A DNA stretch of 64,000 nt from Rhodococcus sp. B50 (GTDB lineage: Bacteria; Actinomycetota; Actinomycetes; Mycobacteriales; Mycobacteriaceae). Location of the stretch: assembly GCF_013602415.1 (NCBI RefSeq), contig NZ_WPAG02000002.1, forward strand, positions 3,599,480 to 3,663,479, written 5' to 3'. The translations under genes and the position numbers were made by a program. How positions within the stretch are numbered: position 1 is the first letter of the stretch; every line of letters begins with the position of its first letter. Below, piece by piece: positions 35,976-44,324 of the stretch. The notes below the pieces were generated by a model. That model was not told the DNA's origin and did no database searches. It was given only the letters and a program-made list of their open reading frames with translations.

Positions 35976-37501
35976 ATCCGCTCCCCCGACGATTCCGGTT
36001 CCGCCGTGCCACCCGTGACGATCCGCGGCCGTCCGTGCTCGTCGAGGACCAGCGTCCCCGCACCCGGCAGCAGATCGGTGGTCTCGACGGTGTCGAAGGC
36101 TCCGATCGTCGCAAGACTCTGTGGACGGAGTCGTCGCAGCACCGAGCGCCAGACCGGCCCCGACACCAGGAGGACGACGAGTGCGGCCGGTACGACGAGC
36201 AGCGAGTGCACGATGCCGTCGACCGTCGTGGCCGCCAGCAGGCCACCACCGAGCAACGCGACGAACACCGCCGCGCTGCGGGTCCACGCGGTGTCCTCCC
36301 CGATGCGGTGCAGAAACCGCAGCGACGCCACCGCGACCAGCGTGTACGCCGCGACCAGCGCGATCTCGACGACGCCGTCGAAGACCGACGAATCCGCGTC
36401 CGCGAGCAGGGTGTACAGGCACGCACCCGCGACACTCACCGCGACGAACGCGACCACCGCGGGATAGGGCGTGCGCAGCGTGCCGTGCACCCGGGCCAGG
36501 GCGGACGGCAGCACCCGCTCGACACCCATCGAATACAACAGTCGGGATCCCGCTTGTGCGCATCCGAGCGTCGACGCGAACCACGAGCACGCCATGCCCG
36601 TTTTCACCGCGAGCACGACCGCCCAGGAGGCACCGGAATCGACACCGTCGAAATACGCTCCGACGATGAGCGATCCGCGTCCGGTCAGCGAGGCGGCGGC
36701 CGCGAAGACGAACAGCGCCCCGACGACCAGCGGGGTGACGATCACCGTCCGGCTCACGGTGACCAGCGGCCGACGGGCCTCGGGACCGAAGAACGCCGCG
36801 CTCTCGAATCCGGCCATGGACAGGACCGTCATCAACGCCAGGAAGGGCAACAGACTCAGAGGCGAGACCGGCAACTCGGTGGTGGCCGGGCCGCCCGCCG
36901 GTGAGACCAGCATGGTCGCGACGATCAATATCAGCGAACACGTTTCGACGACCAGGATGGCGCGGGTGGCGAACCGCACCCCGCGGACCGCGATCAGCGC
37001 GACGACCCCGCCGAGCACCGTCGCCGTCACCAGCCACGGCCCTGTCCCCGGAAGATACAGTCCGGCAAGCTCACCGATGTCGAGGACGGTGCGTGCCCCC
37101 TGGGCGAGCACAGAGATCGAGATGCCGAGATATCCGACGATGAGTGCCGTGCCCGTCACGAGCGCCGCGCGGGTACCGAGACCCTGGAAGACGAAACTGT
37201 AGAGCGAACCCGCCGCTGCCAGGCGTCGCGTGAACTGCGTGATGCACAAGGCGACCAGCACGACGACGCCGGTCGTCGCCGCGATGGTGAGAACACCACC
37301 CACTCCCGGATCACTCACGGTCATCCACAGGGCGATGAACACCATGCCGGTGGCGGGAGCGATCGTCGACAGCGACTGCCCGATCAGATCCAGCTGGGAC
37401 AGTTGCCGGCGGCCGAGCGCATGCAGGGGTGAGCGCACGTGATCCCCGGTGGGTTCCGCGTCCTGCGCGCGGTCGATCGCCGCCCGGAGTGCTGACGTCA
37501 C
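35972..37501 (-). CDS. APC family permease
   Basis: A 509-residue amino acid/polyamine/organocation transporter with 12 predicted helices. LIGQSLSTIAPATGMVFIALWM is the broken helix 1, and GSLYSFVFQGLGTRAALVTGTALIVGYLG and MAGFESAAFFGPEARRPLVTVSRTVIV (helix 6) are typical. It starts at GTG 37501 and is divergent from the mau-like operon. Together with the coupled IclR gene this suggests uptake of the amine substrate or of its precursor amino acid. That link rests on position. Confidence 0.85.
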   Translation of the reverse strand: MTSALRAAIDRAQDAEPTGDHVRSPLHALGRRQLSQLDLIGQSLSTIAPATGMVFIALWMTVSDPGVGGVLTIAATTGVVVLVALCITQFTRRLAAAGSLYSFVFQGLGTRAALVTGTALIVGYLGISISVLAQGARTVLDIGELAGLYLPGTGPWLVTATVLGGVVALIAVRGVRFATRAILVVETCSLILIVATMLVSPAGGPATTELPVSPLSLLPFLALMTVLSMAGFESAAFFGPEARRPLVTVSRTVIVTPLVVGALFVFAAAASLTGRGSLIVGAYFDGVDSGASWAVVLAVKTGMACSWFASTLGCAQAGSRLLYSMGVERVLPSALARVHGTLRTPYPAVVAFVAVSVAGACLYTLLADADSSVFDGVVEIALVAAYTLVAVASLRFLHRIGEDTAWTRSAAVFVALLGGGLLAATTVDGIVHSLLVVPAALVVLLVSGPVWRSVLRRLRPQSLATIGAFDTVETTDLLPGAGTLVLDEHGRPRIVTGGTAEPESSGERM

Positions 37502-37853
37502 GGCCGTGTCCTTTCCCTGGTTTTCCCGGACGGTAATGCCGCTCTGTTACAGCTGCATTACCTGCGCGAACACCGCGTGAGGGCCGAGTGGGAATTCGTT
37601 CGGCACCCGGATGCGAGGTACATCACGTCACCGGTTCCCGGGCTCCCCCGCGTGAACGGGAAAGCGCACGTCACCGGTTCCCGAGAGTCGGGAATTCGAC
37701 CACACGCGTTCTCGTTCGGGGTGTCTCCGTTCGTTTCTCCGGCGTCGCATGCGCGACTCGGGACCACAGCACGATATGTCCATCCCCACCTGCGGGGGAT
37801 CCGCCGGGAACTCGACGAGGTCCCGAAGCGATACGGAAGGAGTGGTCGCACGC
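37502..37853. other. 352-bp divergent regulatory region of the amine cluster
   Basis: No gene is supported here. Besides the inverted repeat at 37532 it holds a 17-bp direct repeat, CACGTCACCGGTTCCCG, at 37624-37640 and 37667-37683. A hairpin TTCCCGA-GAG-TCGGGAA lies at 37678-37694, overlapping the second copy. The rest (37700-37830) shows no recognisable motif before the GGAAGGAG ribosome site of mauE. Confidence 0.6.
37532..37562. promoter_or_regulatory. Inverted repeat, candidate IclR operator
   Basis: GGTAATGC (37532-37539) and GCATTACC (37555-37562) are perfect 8-bp arms 15 bp apart, 31 bp upstream of the permease start in the divergent region. Placement and symmetry fit an IclR site; binding is inferred. 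Confidence 0.55.
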
Positions 37854-38435
37854 ATGCTGTGGGTGCTGATCGCATCGATCGTCGGAGGCACACTGTTGCT
37901 TGCCGGCATCCCCAAGACCCGTGACCGCCAGGGTCTGCTGCGCACGGTTCGCGGATACAAGCTGTTGCCCGCACCGCTCGAAAGCGCGGTGTCGTTCGCG
38001 CTGCCCTGGACCGAGATCGTGCTCGGCGCGGCCCTGATCACGGGCCTCGCCGGACGATGGGCCGCTGCGGGTGCCGCGTTGCTGTTCGCGTGCTTCTTCG
38101 CGGGCCTGACGATCAACCTCCTCCGGGGCCGTCGTGACCTCGATTGTGGCTGTTTCGCATTCGGCGCCCACGACGTCCCGCGGATCGGGTGGTTCCATGC
38201 GGTGCGTGCCGGTGTGTTCGTGCTCGTCGCCGCGGGCCTGATCGTCGTTCCTGCCGGCGCCCCGTCGGTCGCCGAACATCTGCTCGCCGTCGCTCTCGCC
38301 GCGCTGGTGCTGGTCGTGGTCGTCACCGCGGTGCAGATGCGGTCGATCGTGCATCCGGGCCGCCGCCCGGTCGACGACCACCTGACGAAGGCCTCGATCG
38401 AACTCCGTGCCGCCTCGACCCTCTCGCGGTACTGA
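37854..38435 (+). CDS. mauE: MauE-like membrane protein
   Basis: A 193-residue membrane protein with about five helices and the MauE/DoxX-type opening (VLIASIVGGTLLLAGIPKTRDRQGLLRTVRGYKLLP). The conserved CGC pair is in DLDCGCFAFG (Cys98, Cys100). In Paracoccus MauE and MauD are needed for the six-disulfide light chain of methylamine dehydrogenase, probably moving reducing equivalents across the membrane. ATG 37854 follows GGAAGGAG. It is the first gene of the eight-gene operon and is followed after 21 nt by mauD. Confidence 0.85.
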   Translation: MLWVLIASIVGGTLLLAGIPKTRDRQGLLRTVRGYKLLPAPLESAVSFALPWTEIVLGAALITGLAGRWAAAGAALLFACFFAGLTINLLRGRRDLDCGCFAFGAHDVPRIGWFHAVRAGVFVLVAAGLIVVPAGAPSVAEHLLAVALAALVLVVVVTAVQMRSIVHPGRRPVDDHLTKASIELRAASTLSRY

Positions 38436-38456
38436 CACATCCGAACGGAGAAATCT

Positions 38457-39071
38457 GTGAACACCTTCCTCCTGATCGCCGTCATCGTGCTGGCCGTCGC
38501 CGTCGCGGCGCTGTTCCTCATGTTGCTCGCCCTCGCCCGCGAGATCGGGCGCGTGCAAGTGCGTCTCGGCCCCCTCGGCGCCCGGATGATGGACACCGGT
38601 CCGAAGATCGCCCAGGTCGGCCCGAGCTTCCGCGGCCTGAAGGATCACCTCGGCCGCGAGATCGGCGTGGGTGGTCACCGCGACAAGGCACAGCTGCTGC
38701 TGTTCACCGCGCCGTCGTGCTCGACGTGCAAGAGCCTGCTGCCCGGCGTCAAGGCCCTGGCGAAGGCCGAGAAGGACCTCGAGGTCGTCATCATCTCGGA
38801 CGGCACCCCGGAGGAGCATCGGACCTTCCTCGCCGGTTCGGGCATCGGTGCCGAACTCAGCTACGTCGACGCCCGCGACGTGGGCATCGCCTACCAGGTG
38901 GGCACCACGCCCTACGGCGTGATCCTCGACGAGCACGGAAAGATCCAGGCCAAGGGTCTGTGCAATCACATGGCGCAGGTCGAATCCCTCCTCAACGCAC
39001 TCGAATCCGGTACGCCGTCGCTGCAGCACCTGCACGAGGCAGCCAAGACTCGCGCCGCAGCAGGACTGTGA
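38457..39071 (+). CDS. mauD: MauD-like thioredoxin-fold disulfide protein
   Basis: A 204-residue protein with an N-terminal membrane anchor (residues 2-26) and an outer thioredoxin domain. The active site is Cys88-Ser-Thr-Cys91 in FTAPSCSTCKSLLP. The cis-Pro loop is VGTTPYGVILDEHGKIQAKG. MauD is required for maturation of the cysteine-rich light chain in known mau systems. It uses a GTG start behind CGGAGAAA. The order E-D-A matches Gram-negative mau operons. Confidence 0.88.
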   Translation: MNTFLLIAVIVLAVAVAALFLMLLALAREIGRVQVRLGPLGARMMDTGPKIAQVGPSFRGLKDHLGREIGVGGHRDKAQLLLFTAPSCSTCKSLLPGVKALAKAEKDLEVVIISDGTPEEHRTFLAGSGIGAELSYVDARDVGIAYQVGTTPYGVILDEHGKIQAKGLCNHMAQVESLLNALESGTPSLQHLHEAAKTRAAAGL

Positions 39072-39140
39072 TCTGCGAGCGCCGACCGCGCCGTCGGTAC
39101 GGGCGGAATCTCATCACCTTCTCGAGATCGGAGTACGTCG

Positions 39141-39842
39141 TTGGACCTCACACCCTCATCCGGTGAACCGGAGATGCACGAGAACCGATATCCGGTGGAC
39201 GAAGCCACCGTCAAGGAACAGGCCGAGTGGATGGCCGGTCGCGGCGGGTCGCTCGTCGGCCGGGCCGGACGCAGGATGTCCGAGCGGGTCTCCCGGCGCT
39301 CGGTGATCAGCAGGATCGGCCGGTGGACGATGGGTGTTTCCGGTGTGGCACTGATCGGTTCGCTGCCCGTCACCCGCACGGCGCTGGCGCAGGAGCCGCC
39401 GGCCCCGGCACCGTCGGCACCCGAACCGCTCGTGCCGGTCTACGACGGCAAGGATCCCGCCGAGTGCGAGTACTGGCGCTGGTGCAACATGGACGGCACC
39501 TCGTGCGCGGCCTGCAACGGCGGTGGTGTCACCACGTGTGCGCCGGGAAGCCGTCCCGGAGCGGAGTTCTGGGTGGGTTGCTGCACGCATCCCGACACCG
39601 GCAAGACGTATCTGATCGCCTACTACGACTGCTGTGGCGCACCGTCGTGCTCGAACGCGTTCTGCGGTGAGCCGGACATGCAGGCCATCATGTACAACCC
39701 GGTATCCGGCAGCTACGACCAGGAGATCATCTGGTGTGTGTCCGACGAATCCCAGTCGTACACCTGCACGATGGCACCGATCATCGGTGAGGACTGCCAG
39801 ACCCGTCCCGCCGCACGACCGAAGGTGGGCGCCGGATCATGA
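39141..39842 (+). CDS. mauA: TTQ amine dehydrogenase light chain (MauA-like)
   Basis: Catalytic small subunit of a methylamine- or aralkylamine-dehydrogenase. The 233-residue precursor has a twin-arginine leader (SRRSVISRIG, Arg52-Arg53, then a hydrophobic stretch to about 83). The mature part follows the Paracoccus chain: CEYWRWCNMDG, then Trp144 in EFWVGCC and Trp198 in IIWCVSDE, which correspond to the two Trp residues fused into tryptophan tryptophylquinone. Asp118 and Asp163 match the essential Asp32 and Asp76. Fourteen mature cysteines are present against 12 in the classical protein. The TTG start at 39141 has GGAG seven bases upstream; ATG 39174 is the alternative. Confidence 0.9.
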   Translation: MDLTPSSGEPEMHENRYPVDEATVKEQAEWMAGRGGSLVGRAGRRMSERVSRRSVISRIGRWTMGVSGVALIGSLPVTRTALAQEPPAPAPSAPEPLVPVYDGKDPAECEYWRWCNMDGTSCAACNGGGVTTCAPGSRPGAEFWVGCCTHPDTGKTYLIAYYDCCGAPSCSNAFCGEPDMQAIMYNPVSGSYDQEIIWCVSDESQSYTCTMAPIIGEDCQTRPAARPKVGAGS

Positions 39843-41143
39843 AGCGCACCTCACGGGCGGTCGCCGCGGCCGTCCCTCTCGCCCTGGCCCTGTCCCTCGC
39901 GGCATGTTCGAGCGACGACGACTCCTCGTCCGCCGCGGCGGGCGAGGTCAGCTACCCGACCGTCCCCTACACCACTCCCGGTGAGGGCATCGCCCTCGGC
40001 CACGACGACCAGGAGATAGGTGACACCATTCCGGAACCGCTCCACGTCTCGGAGATCCAGCCCGCAAACGAGAACGAATTGCTCGCGGTGATGGGCGGAT
40101 TCGGCAAGCTCGAGCTCGGCGTCAACATCATCGATCCGGCCACGGGTGTGGCCGCCGGCCGCGTCGTGGTGGGCCCGGGCATCTGGGATCCGGTCATCCA
40201 CGGCTTCGTCGGCGAGACCACTTCCGACCCTGCGGTTCTCGCCGCGGAGGTGTGGCGTCCACGTGGTTCGCGTGGGGCCGCCGACTTCACCGTCACCACC
40301 TACTCCGGCGATCTCCTCGAGCCGGACGAGATCGAACTGCCGGATTACGCCCGCGTGCACTCGCGTCCCGGATCGAATGCGGTCACTTCCGACGGCAAGT
40401 ACTTCGTGACCTGGGACGACGGTCTCTACGGCGTGCGCGTGGTCGACCTCGAAGCGGGCACGGAGAGCGGCGCGCTGCAGATCATCGGGTGCGGTCCGTT
40501 CACCTGGCTCGTCGATCACGAGATCTACAGCGTCTGCGAGGACACCCGCGAACTGATCCACATCTCGATCGACGACTCCGGCGTCCCCACCGAGACGGCA
40601 CGCACCACAGTGCTGCCCGACGACTTCGTCAGTACCCGCAAGGTCACCTGGGCCGCGGATGCCCGGAAGGGACTGCTGCTCAGCGCGAACGGCGACGTCT
40701 TCGTATTCGACTTCTCGAACGGCCTGCCGGACGGCCCGATCGCTCCGATCGGGAATGCCGGTCAGGACAGCGGCCGATTCTCCGAGAGCGTCATCAACAA
40801 TCCCGGCGATCGGATCGCCGTCGAATACACCGACACCGCGATCCATCCGCACTCCGGCCGCGGCGGTGACGTCGTGAAGATCGACCTGTTCGACGCGACC
40901 ACCTTCGCGCCGATCCGCACGCTCGATCTCGCGACGCTCGGCTTGACGGACATCGCGTCCATGGCGTTCTCGGTGAACGGGGAGATCCTCTACGTCGTCG
41001 GCGCCGGCCCGGAGGTCGACGGCGGGTCGACGCAGAAGATCATCGGTGTGTCCGCGAACAACGGTGAGCAGGTGAGCTCGGTGGACGTCACCGGCACCGT
41101 CGACGACATCGGCACCCTGCTGACCCCCCAGGTGATCCGATGA
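39839..41143 (+). CDS. mauB: Amine dehydrogenase heavy chain (MauB-like) lipoprotein
   Basis: A 434-residue protein read as the beta-propeller partner of the MauA-like chain. It has a lipoprotein signal (LALSLAAC, lipidated Cys23), then blade-like repeats (VHSRPGSNAVTSDGKYFVTWDDGLYGVRVVDLEAG; KVTWAADARKGLLLSANGDVFVFDF; IASMAFSVNGEILYVVGAG). Paracoccus MauB is soluble and periplasmic; lipid anchoring suits a Gram-positive envelope. Identity rests on propeller pattern and on gene order, with an ATGA overlap to mauA and another to the oxidase. Confidence 0.78.
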   Translation: MKRTSRAVAAAVPLALALSLAACSSDDDSSSAAAGEVSYPTVPYTTPGEGIALGHDDQEIGDTIPEPLHVSEIQPANENELLAVMGGFGKLELGVNIIDPATGVAAGRVVVGPGIWDPVIHGFVGETTSDPAVLAAEVWRPRGSRGAADFTVTTYSGDLLEPDEIELPDYARVHSRPGSNAVTSDGKYFVTWDDGLYGVRVVDLEAGTESGALQIIGCGPFTWLVDHEIYSVCEDTRELIHISIDDSGVPTETARTTVLPDDFVSTRKVTWAADARKGLLLSANGDVFVFDFSNGLPDGPIAPIGNAGQDSGRFSESVINNPGDRIAVEYTDTAIHPHSGRGGDVVKIDLFDATTFAPIRTLDLATLGLTDIASMAFSVNGEILYVVGAGPEVDGGSTQKIIGVSANNGEQVSSVDVTGTVDDIGTLLTPQVIR

Positions 41144-42735
41144 CACGACCCGATACCGGGCTCGTGCTCGACCGCCGACGCTTCCTCCGCCTGGGCACCC
41201 TCGGCGCCGGGGCGATCGGGCTCGGCGCCCTCGGTTTCGGCGCCGTCGCCTGCAGTTCCGGTACGTCCGGGCAACAGGCGCCGGCAGCCGAACTCGACTA
41301 CATCCGTCCCACCGATCCCGAGGTGGCCGCGGCCGAAGCGGCCCGCGCCACCTCGGGTGCGACGGCCGCCTTCGCACTCGCTGCGGGTGTCGGGGCCGTG
41401 GACCTCGGTGGGCGGATCGTCGACACGTGGACCTACGGCGGAGCCGCCGTCGCACCCGAACTGCGGCTGTCGAAGGGCGACCGCGTGCGGGTGTCGGTGG
41501 ACAACGGGCTTCCGCAGGAGACCACGCTGCACTGGCACGGGATCCGGATCCGCAACGACATGGACGGTGCGGCACCGGTCACGCAGCAACCGATCGGCGC
41601 CGACGGTGGCCGGTTCGAATACGACTTCGTCGCACCCGATCCGGGCACCTATTGGTACCACTCGCACAGCGGACTGCAGGCCGACCGCGGACTGTTCGGG
41701 GCCATGATCATCGAGGACCCGAACGACGCGACGGGGGCGGACGCCGACGCGGTGCTCGTGCTCGACGACTGGGTCGACGGGCTGGGCACCACCCCGGATG
41801 CGGTGTTGGCAGCTCTTAACCCGCAGGTTGCCGGGCACGGCCACGGGGGGCACGGCGGCGGGGCGCCCGCCGAACATTCGGACGCCGATATCGCTGCGGC
41901 GCAGCAGCTCACGTCGGCAGGACACGGGGATTCGGCCGCTCTCGGCGGGATGACCCAGCACGTCGCGTACCCGCTGCACCTGATCAACGGCCGCCCGCCG
42001 AACGATCCCGCCTTGGTGGAAGCCGCTGCGGGGCAAAGGCTGCGCCTGCGGATCATCAACGCCGCCGCCGAGACGCCCTACCGCTTCGCCGTCGCCGGAC
42101 ACGAACTGACGGTCGTCGCGGTGGACGGCTTCGACGTGCAACCCACGACCGCCGACACCGTGATCCTCGGGATGGCACAGCGGGTGGACGTGCTCGTCAC
42201 CGTCCGCTCGGGTGCGTGGCCGGTGGTCGCGAAGGTCGAGGGACGCGACGGCTACGCGTCGACCGTGTTGCGTTCCCACGACGCGGTTCCACTGCCGAAC
42301 CCCGATGTGGGAGGTGATATTCCGGAACTGAACGGGCGGCTCGTGCCCGAGAGCGAACTGCGGCCGGCCGAAGCGGTGATGCTCGAGAAGCGGGAGGTCG
42401 ATCGCGACTACCGGGTCGAGCTCATCCAGGCGGGCGACCGCTACGTGTGGGGCATGGCCGGGGCCGACGCCGGTCGTCTGGTGATGAAGGAGGGTGAACG
42501 GATCCGGATCACGATGATCAACTCGTCGCCGATGTGGCATCCCATGCACACCCACGGCCACACCTTCGCCGTGCCGAGCTACGGCGGTCTTCGACGCGAC
42601 ACCGTCAACGTGCTTCCGGGGACCGAACTCGCCATAGAGTTCGATGCGGACAATCCGGGCGAGTGGATGTTCCACTGTCACAACGCCTATCACTTCGAGG
42701 CAGGAATGACCGCAAATCTGCGGTACATCCGGTGA
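41140..42735 (+). CDS. Multicopper oxidase with His-rich insert
   Basis: A 531-residue exported oxidase that couples substrate oxidation to reduction of oxygen to water. A twin-arginine leader (DRRRFLRLGT, residues 11-20) ends in a possible lipobox AVAC (Cys38). All copper motifs are intact: HWHG (His131, His133), YWYHSHSG (His174, His176), HPMHTHGHTF (His467, 470, 472) and HCHNAYHFEAGM (His512, Cys513, His514, His518, Met523). Residues of about 227-270 are a His-rich insert (AGHGHGGHGGG, then more His). No mau operon I know contains one. It starts inside mauB's stop and lies 9 nt before a cupredoxin gene, so it belongs to the operon. Confidence 0.92.
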   Translation: MTRPDTGLVLDRRRFLRLGTLGAGAIGLGALGFGAVACSSGTSGQQAPAAELDYIRPTDPEVAAAEAARATSGATAAFALAAGVGAVDLGGRIVDTWTYGGAAVAPELRLSKGDRVRVSVDNGLPQETTLHWHGIRIRNDMDGAAPVTQQPIGADGGRFEYDFVAPDPGTYWYHSHSGLQADRGLFGAMIIEDPNDATGADADAVLVLDDWVDGLGTTPDAVLAALNPQVAGHGHGGHGGGAPAEHSDADIAAAQQLTSAGHGDSAALGGMTQHVAYPLHLINGRPPNDPALVEAAAGQRLRLRIINAAAETPYRFAVAGHELTVVAVDGFDVQPTTADTVILGMAQRVDVLVTVRSGAWPVVAKVEGRDGYASTVLRSHDAVPLPNPDVGGDIPELNGRLVPESELRPAEAVMLEKREVDRDYRVELIQAGDRYVWGMAGADAGRLVMKEGERIRITMINSSPMWHPMHTHGHTFAVPSYGGLRRDTVNVLPGTELAIEFDADNPGEWMFHCHNAYHFEAGMTANLRYIR

Positions 42736-42744
42736 GGACGAGAT

Positions 42745-43086
42745 ATGAAGAAGTTTCTTTCCGCAGCTGCGGGCACGGCGCTCGCGGTGGGACTGCTGAC
42801 CGGATGCGGCAGTGCGGACGCCGACGAACCCGCGGTCGTCATCGAAGTGACGAACATGTCGTACAGCCCGGCGGAAGTCACCATCGAGAAGGGCCAAACC
42901 GTCCGCTGGCACTTCGACGATTCGGGACTGCCGCACGACGTGGCGGGTGACGGACCGCTCGAGGGTGACCTGAAGAGCGAACTGCTCACCGAGGGCACCT
43001 ACGAGTACACCTTCGACGAGGCCGGCACGTTCACCTACCACTGCACGCCGCATCCCGCGATGGTCGGCACGATCATCGTCGAATGA
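42745..43086 (+). CDS. Cupredoxin lipoprotein 1 (amicyanin/plastocyanin-like)
   Basis: A 113-residue blue copper protein with a lipoprotein signal (GLLTGC, Cys21). Type 1 copper ligands are visible: His64 (GLPHDVAG), Cys100, His103 and Met106 (YHCTPHPAM). Amicyanin is the electron acceptor of methylamine dehydrogenase in Paracoccus, so this is the likely acceptor here, tethered to the membrane. Its ATGA stop/start overlap with the second cupredoxin ties the two together. Confidence 0.92.
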   Translation: MKKFLSAAAGTALAVGLLTGCGSADADEPAVVIEVTNMSYSPAEVTIEKGQTVRWHFDDSGLPHDVAGDGPLEGDLKSELLTEGTYEYTFDEAGTFTYHCTPHPAMVGTIIVE

Positions 43087-43406
43087 TGCGGATCCGGTGG
43101 GGTACGGCCGCGTTCGCGATGCTGGCCGCGACCTCGTGCGCCGGCTCCCCCACCGGGCCGGATGCGGAGATCGTCGTCCGCGACGTGCACTTCGCGCCGG
43201 TGGACGTGACCGTACCGGCGGGCGGCACCGTCCGGTGGACGTTCGACGACGGCGGGGTTCTGCACCACGTCGGATCGGAGGGCGAGTTCGACAGCGGCAT
43301 CACCCCGGACGGGAGCTTCGAACACACCTTCACGACGCCGGGAGTCTACGAGTACCACTGCTCGGTCCACCGGTACATGACCGGAACCGTCACCGTGACC
43401 GGTTGA
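43083..43406 (+). CDS. Cupredoxin lipoprotein 2
   Basis: A 107-residue paralogue of the preceding cupredoxin with its own lipobox (AATSC, Cys19). Copper ligands are His61 or His62 (VLHHVG), Cys93, His96 and Met99 (YHCSVHRYM). The ligand loop differs in sequence from copy 1, so its redox potential may differ, which would allow a two-step relay between dehydrogenase and oxidase. It overlaps copy 1 by four bases. Confidence 0.9.
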   Translation: MMRIRWGTAAFAMLAATSCAGSPTGPDAEIVVRDVHFAPVDVTVPAGGTVRWTFDDGGVLHHVGSEGEFDSGITPDGSFEHTFTTPGVYEYHCSVHRYMTGTVTVTG

Positions 43407-43466
43407 CGGACAGCGCCGTCCGCCATCCGGTCGCACCCTCGAGCACCACAGCAAAGGAGCATCCCC

Positions 43467-44318
43467 ATGACGGAAACACTCGTGCGTGAGCCATTGGCCC
43501 ACCCACCCCTGGGAGTCGACGTACCGGAGATACGCCCGACACTCGAGAACGCCGTCGCGAAGAAGACCCGTGGCGGCCTGATCGCCGGTGCCGCGGCGGT
43601 CGGCGCCGCCGTCGGTCTCGTCGCGGCCCCCTCGGGCCCCACGGCCATGACCGCCGCAGTGATCGCCACCGGTGCGGTGACGGCACTGGCCGCCAACTGG
43701 TCGACCTGCGGCATGTCGGTGGCCGGTGTGGTCGCCGCACCGAAACAGCCGGGACGTCGCGGGGCGTCGACCCCGGTCCGTCGGCTCGGCTGGCACGCCC
43801 TGGGATCGCTCGCCACGGGCATCCCCACCGGCGCACTCCTCGGTGCGCTCGGTGCACTCGTGACCGGGTCGGTGCCGTGGGCGTGGATGCTCGCCACCTG
43901 GGGTGTGATCGCGCTGGGTTACGGTCTGCACGAACTGGGCATGATCACCCTGCCGACGCCGATGCGGCGGCAGCAGCTCCCCCGGCATCTGCGGCGCACG
44001 ATGGCACCGTGGAAGGTGTCGTTGCTGTTCGGCGCGCTCATCGGGCCCGGCTTCATGATCTTCATCCGATCGAGCGCGTACTACCTGCTGGTCCTCGGCG
44101 TGATCGCCGCGGGCTCGCCGGTGCTCGGCGCTGCGATGTTCGCGGTCGTGAGCCTCGGCCGGTGCATGCCGAGCGTGCTGGCGATCCTGCACACCCGCCG
44201 CGGTGGTTCGATGCCCGGCTTCCTGTCGGCGATGTGTGTCGTCGACCGGCGTGTCCAGACCCTCACGGGCGGTGTGCTCGTCGCCCTGGCGGCCTTCGCA
44301 TCGGCAGCCCTGGTCTGA
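43467..44318 (+). CDS. Polytopic membrane protein, MauF-like by position
   Basis: A 283-residue protein with about seven hydrophobic segments and basic loops. I do not recognise it securely. Cysteines in membrane settings (NWSTCGMSV, Cys81; LGRCMPSV, Cys233; Cys257) recall CcdA/DsbD-type electron carriers. MauF, the multi-span protein of Gram-negative mau operons, has a comparable size and topology. It ends the operon, 60 nt after cupredoxin 2, with GGAG in its leader. A MauF role is a hypothesis. Confidence 0.6.
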   Translation: MTETLVREPLAHPPLGVDVPEIRPTLENAVAKKTRGGLIAGAAAVGAAVGLVAAPSGPTAMTAAVIATGAVTALAANWSTCGMSVAGVVAAPKQPGRRGASTPVRRLGWHALGSLATGIPTGALLGALGALVTGSVPWAWMLATWGVIALGYGLHELGMITLPTPMRRQQLPRHLRRTMAPWKVSLLFGALIGPGFMIFIRSSAYYLLVLGVIAAGSPVLGAAMFAVVSLGRCMPSVLAILHTRRGGSMPGFLSAMCVVDRRVQTLTGGVLVALAAFASAALV

Positions 44319-44324
44319 CGGCTC

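Noticed and set aside
39141..43406. Copper resistance (cop/cue) operon instead of an amine operon
   Set aside because: A multicopper oxidase and cupredoxins alone would allow this, but the light chain with both cofactor tryptophans and the MauE/MauD genes fix the operon as amine dehydrogenase type.
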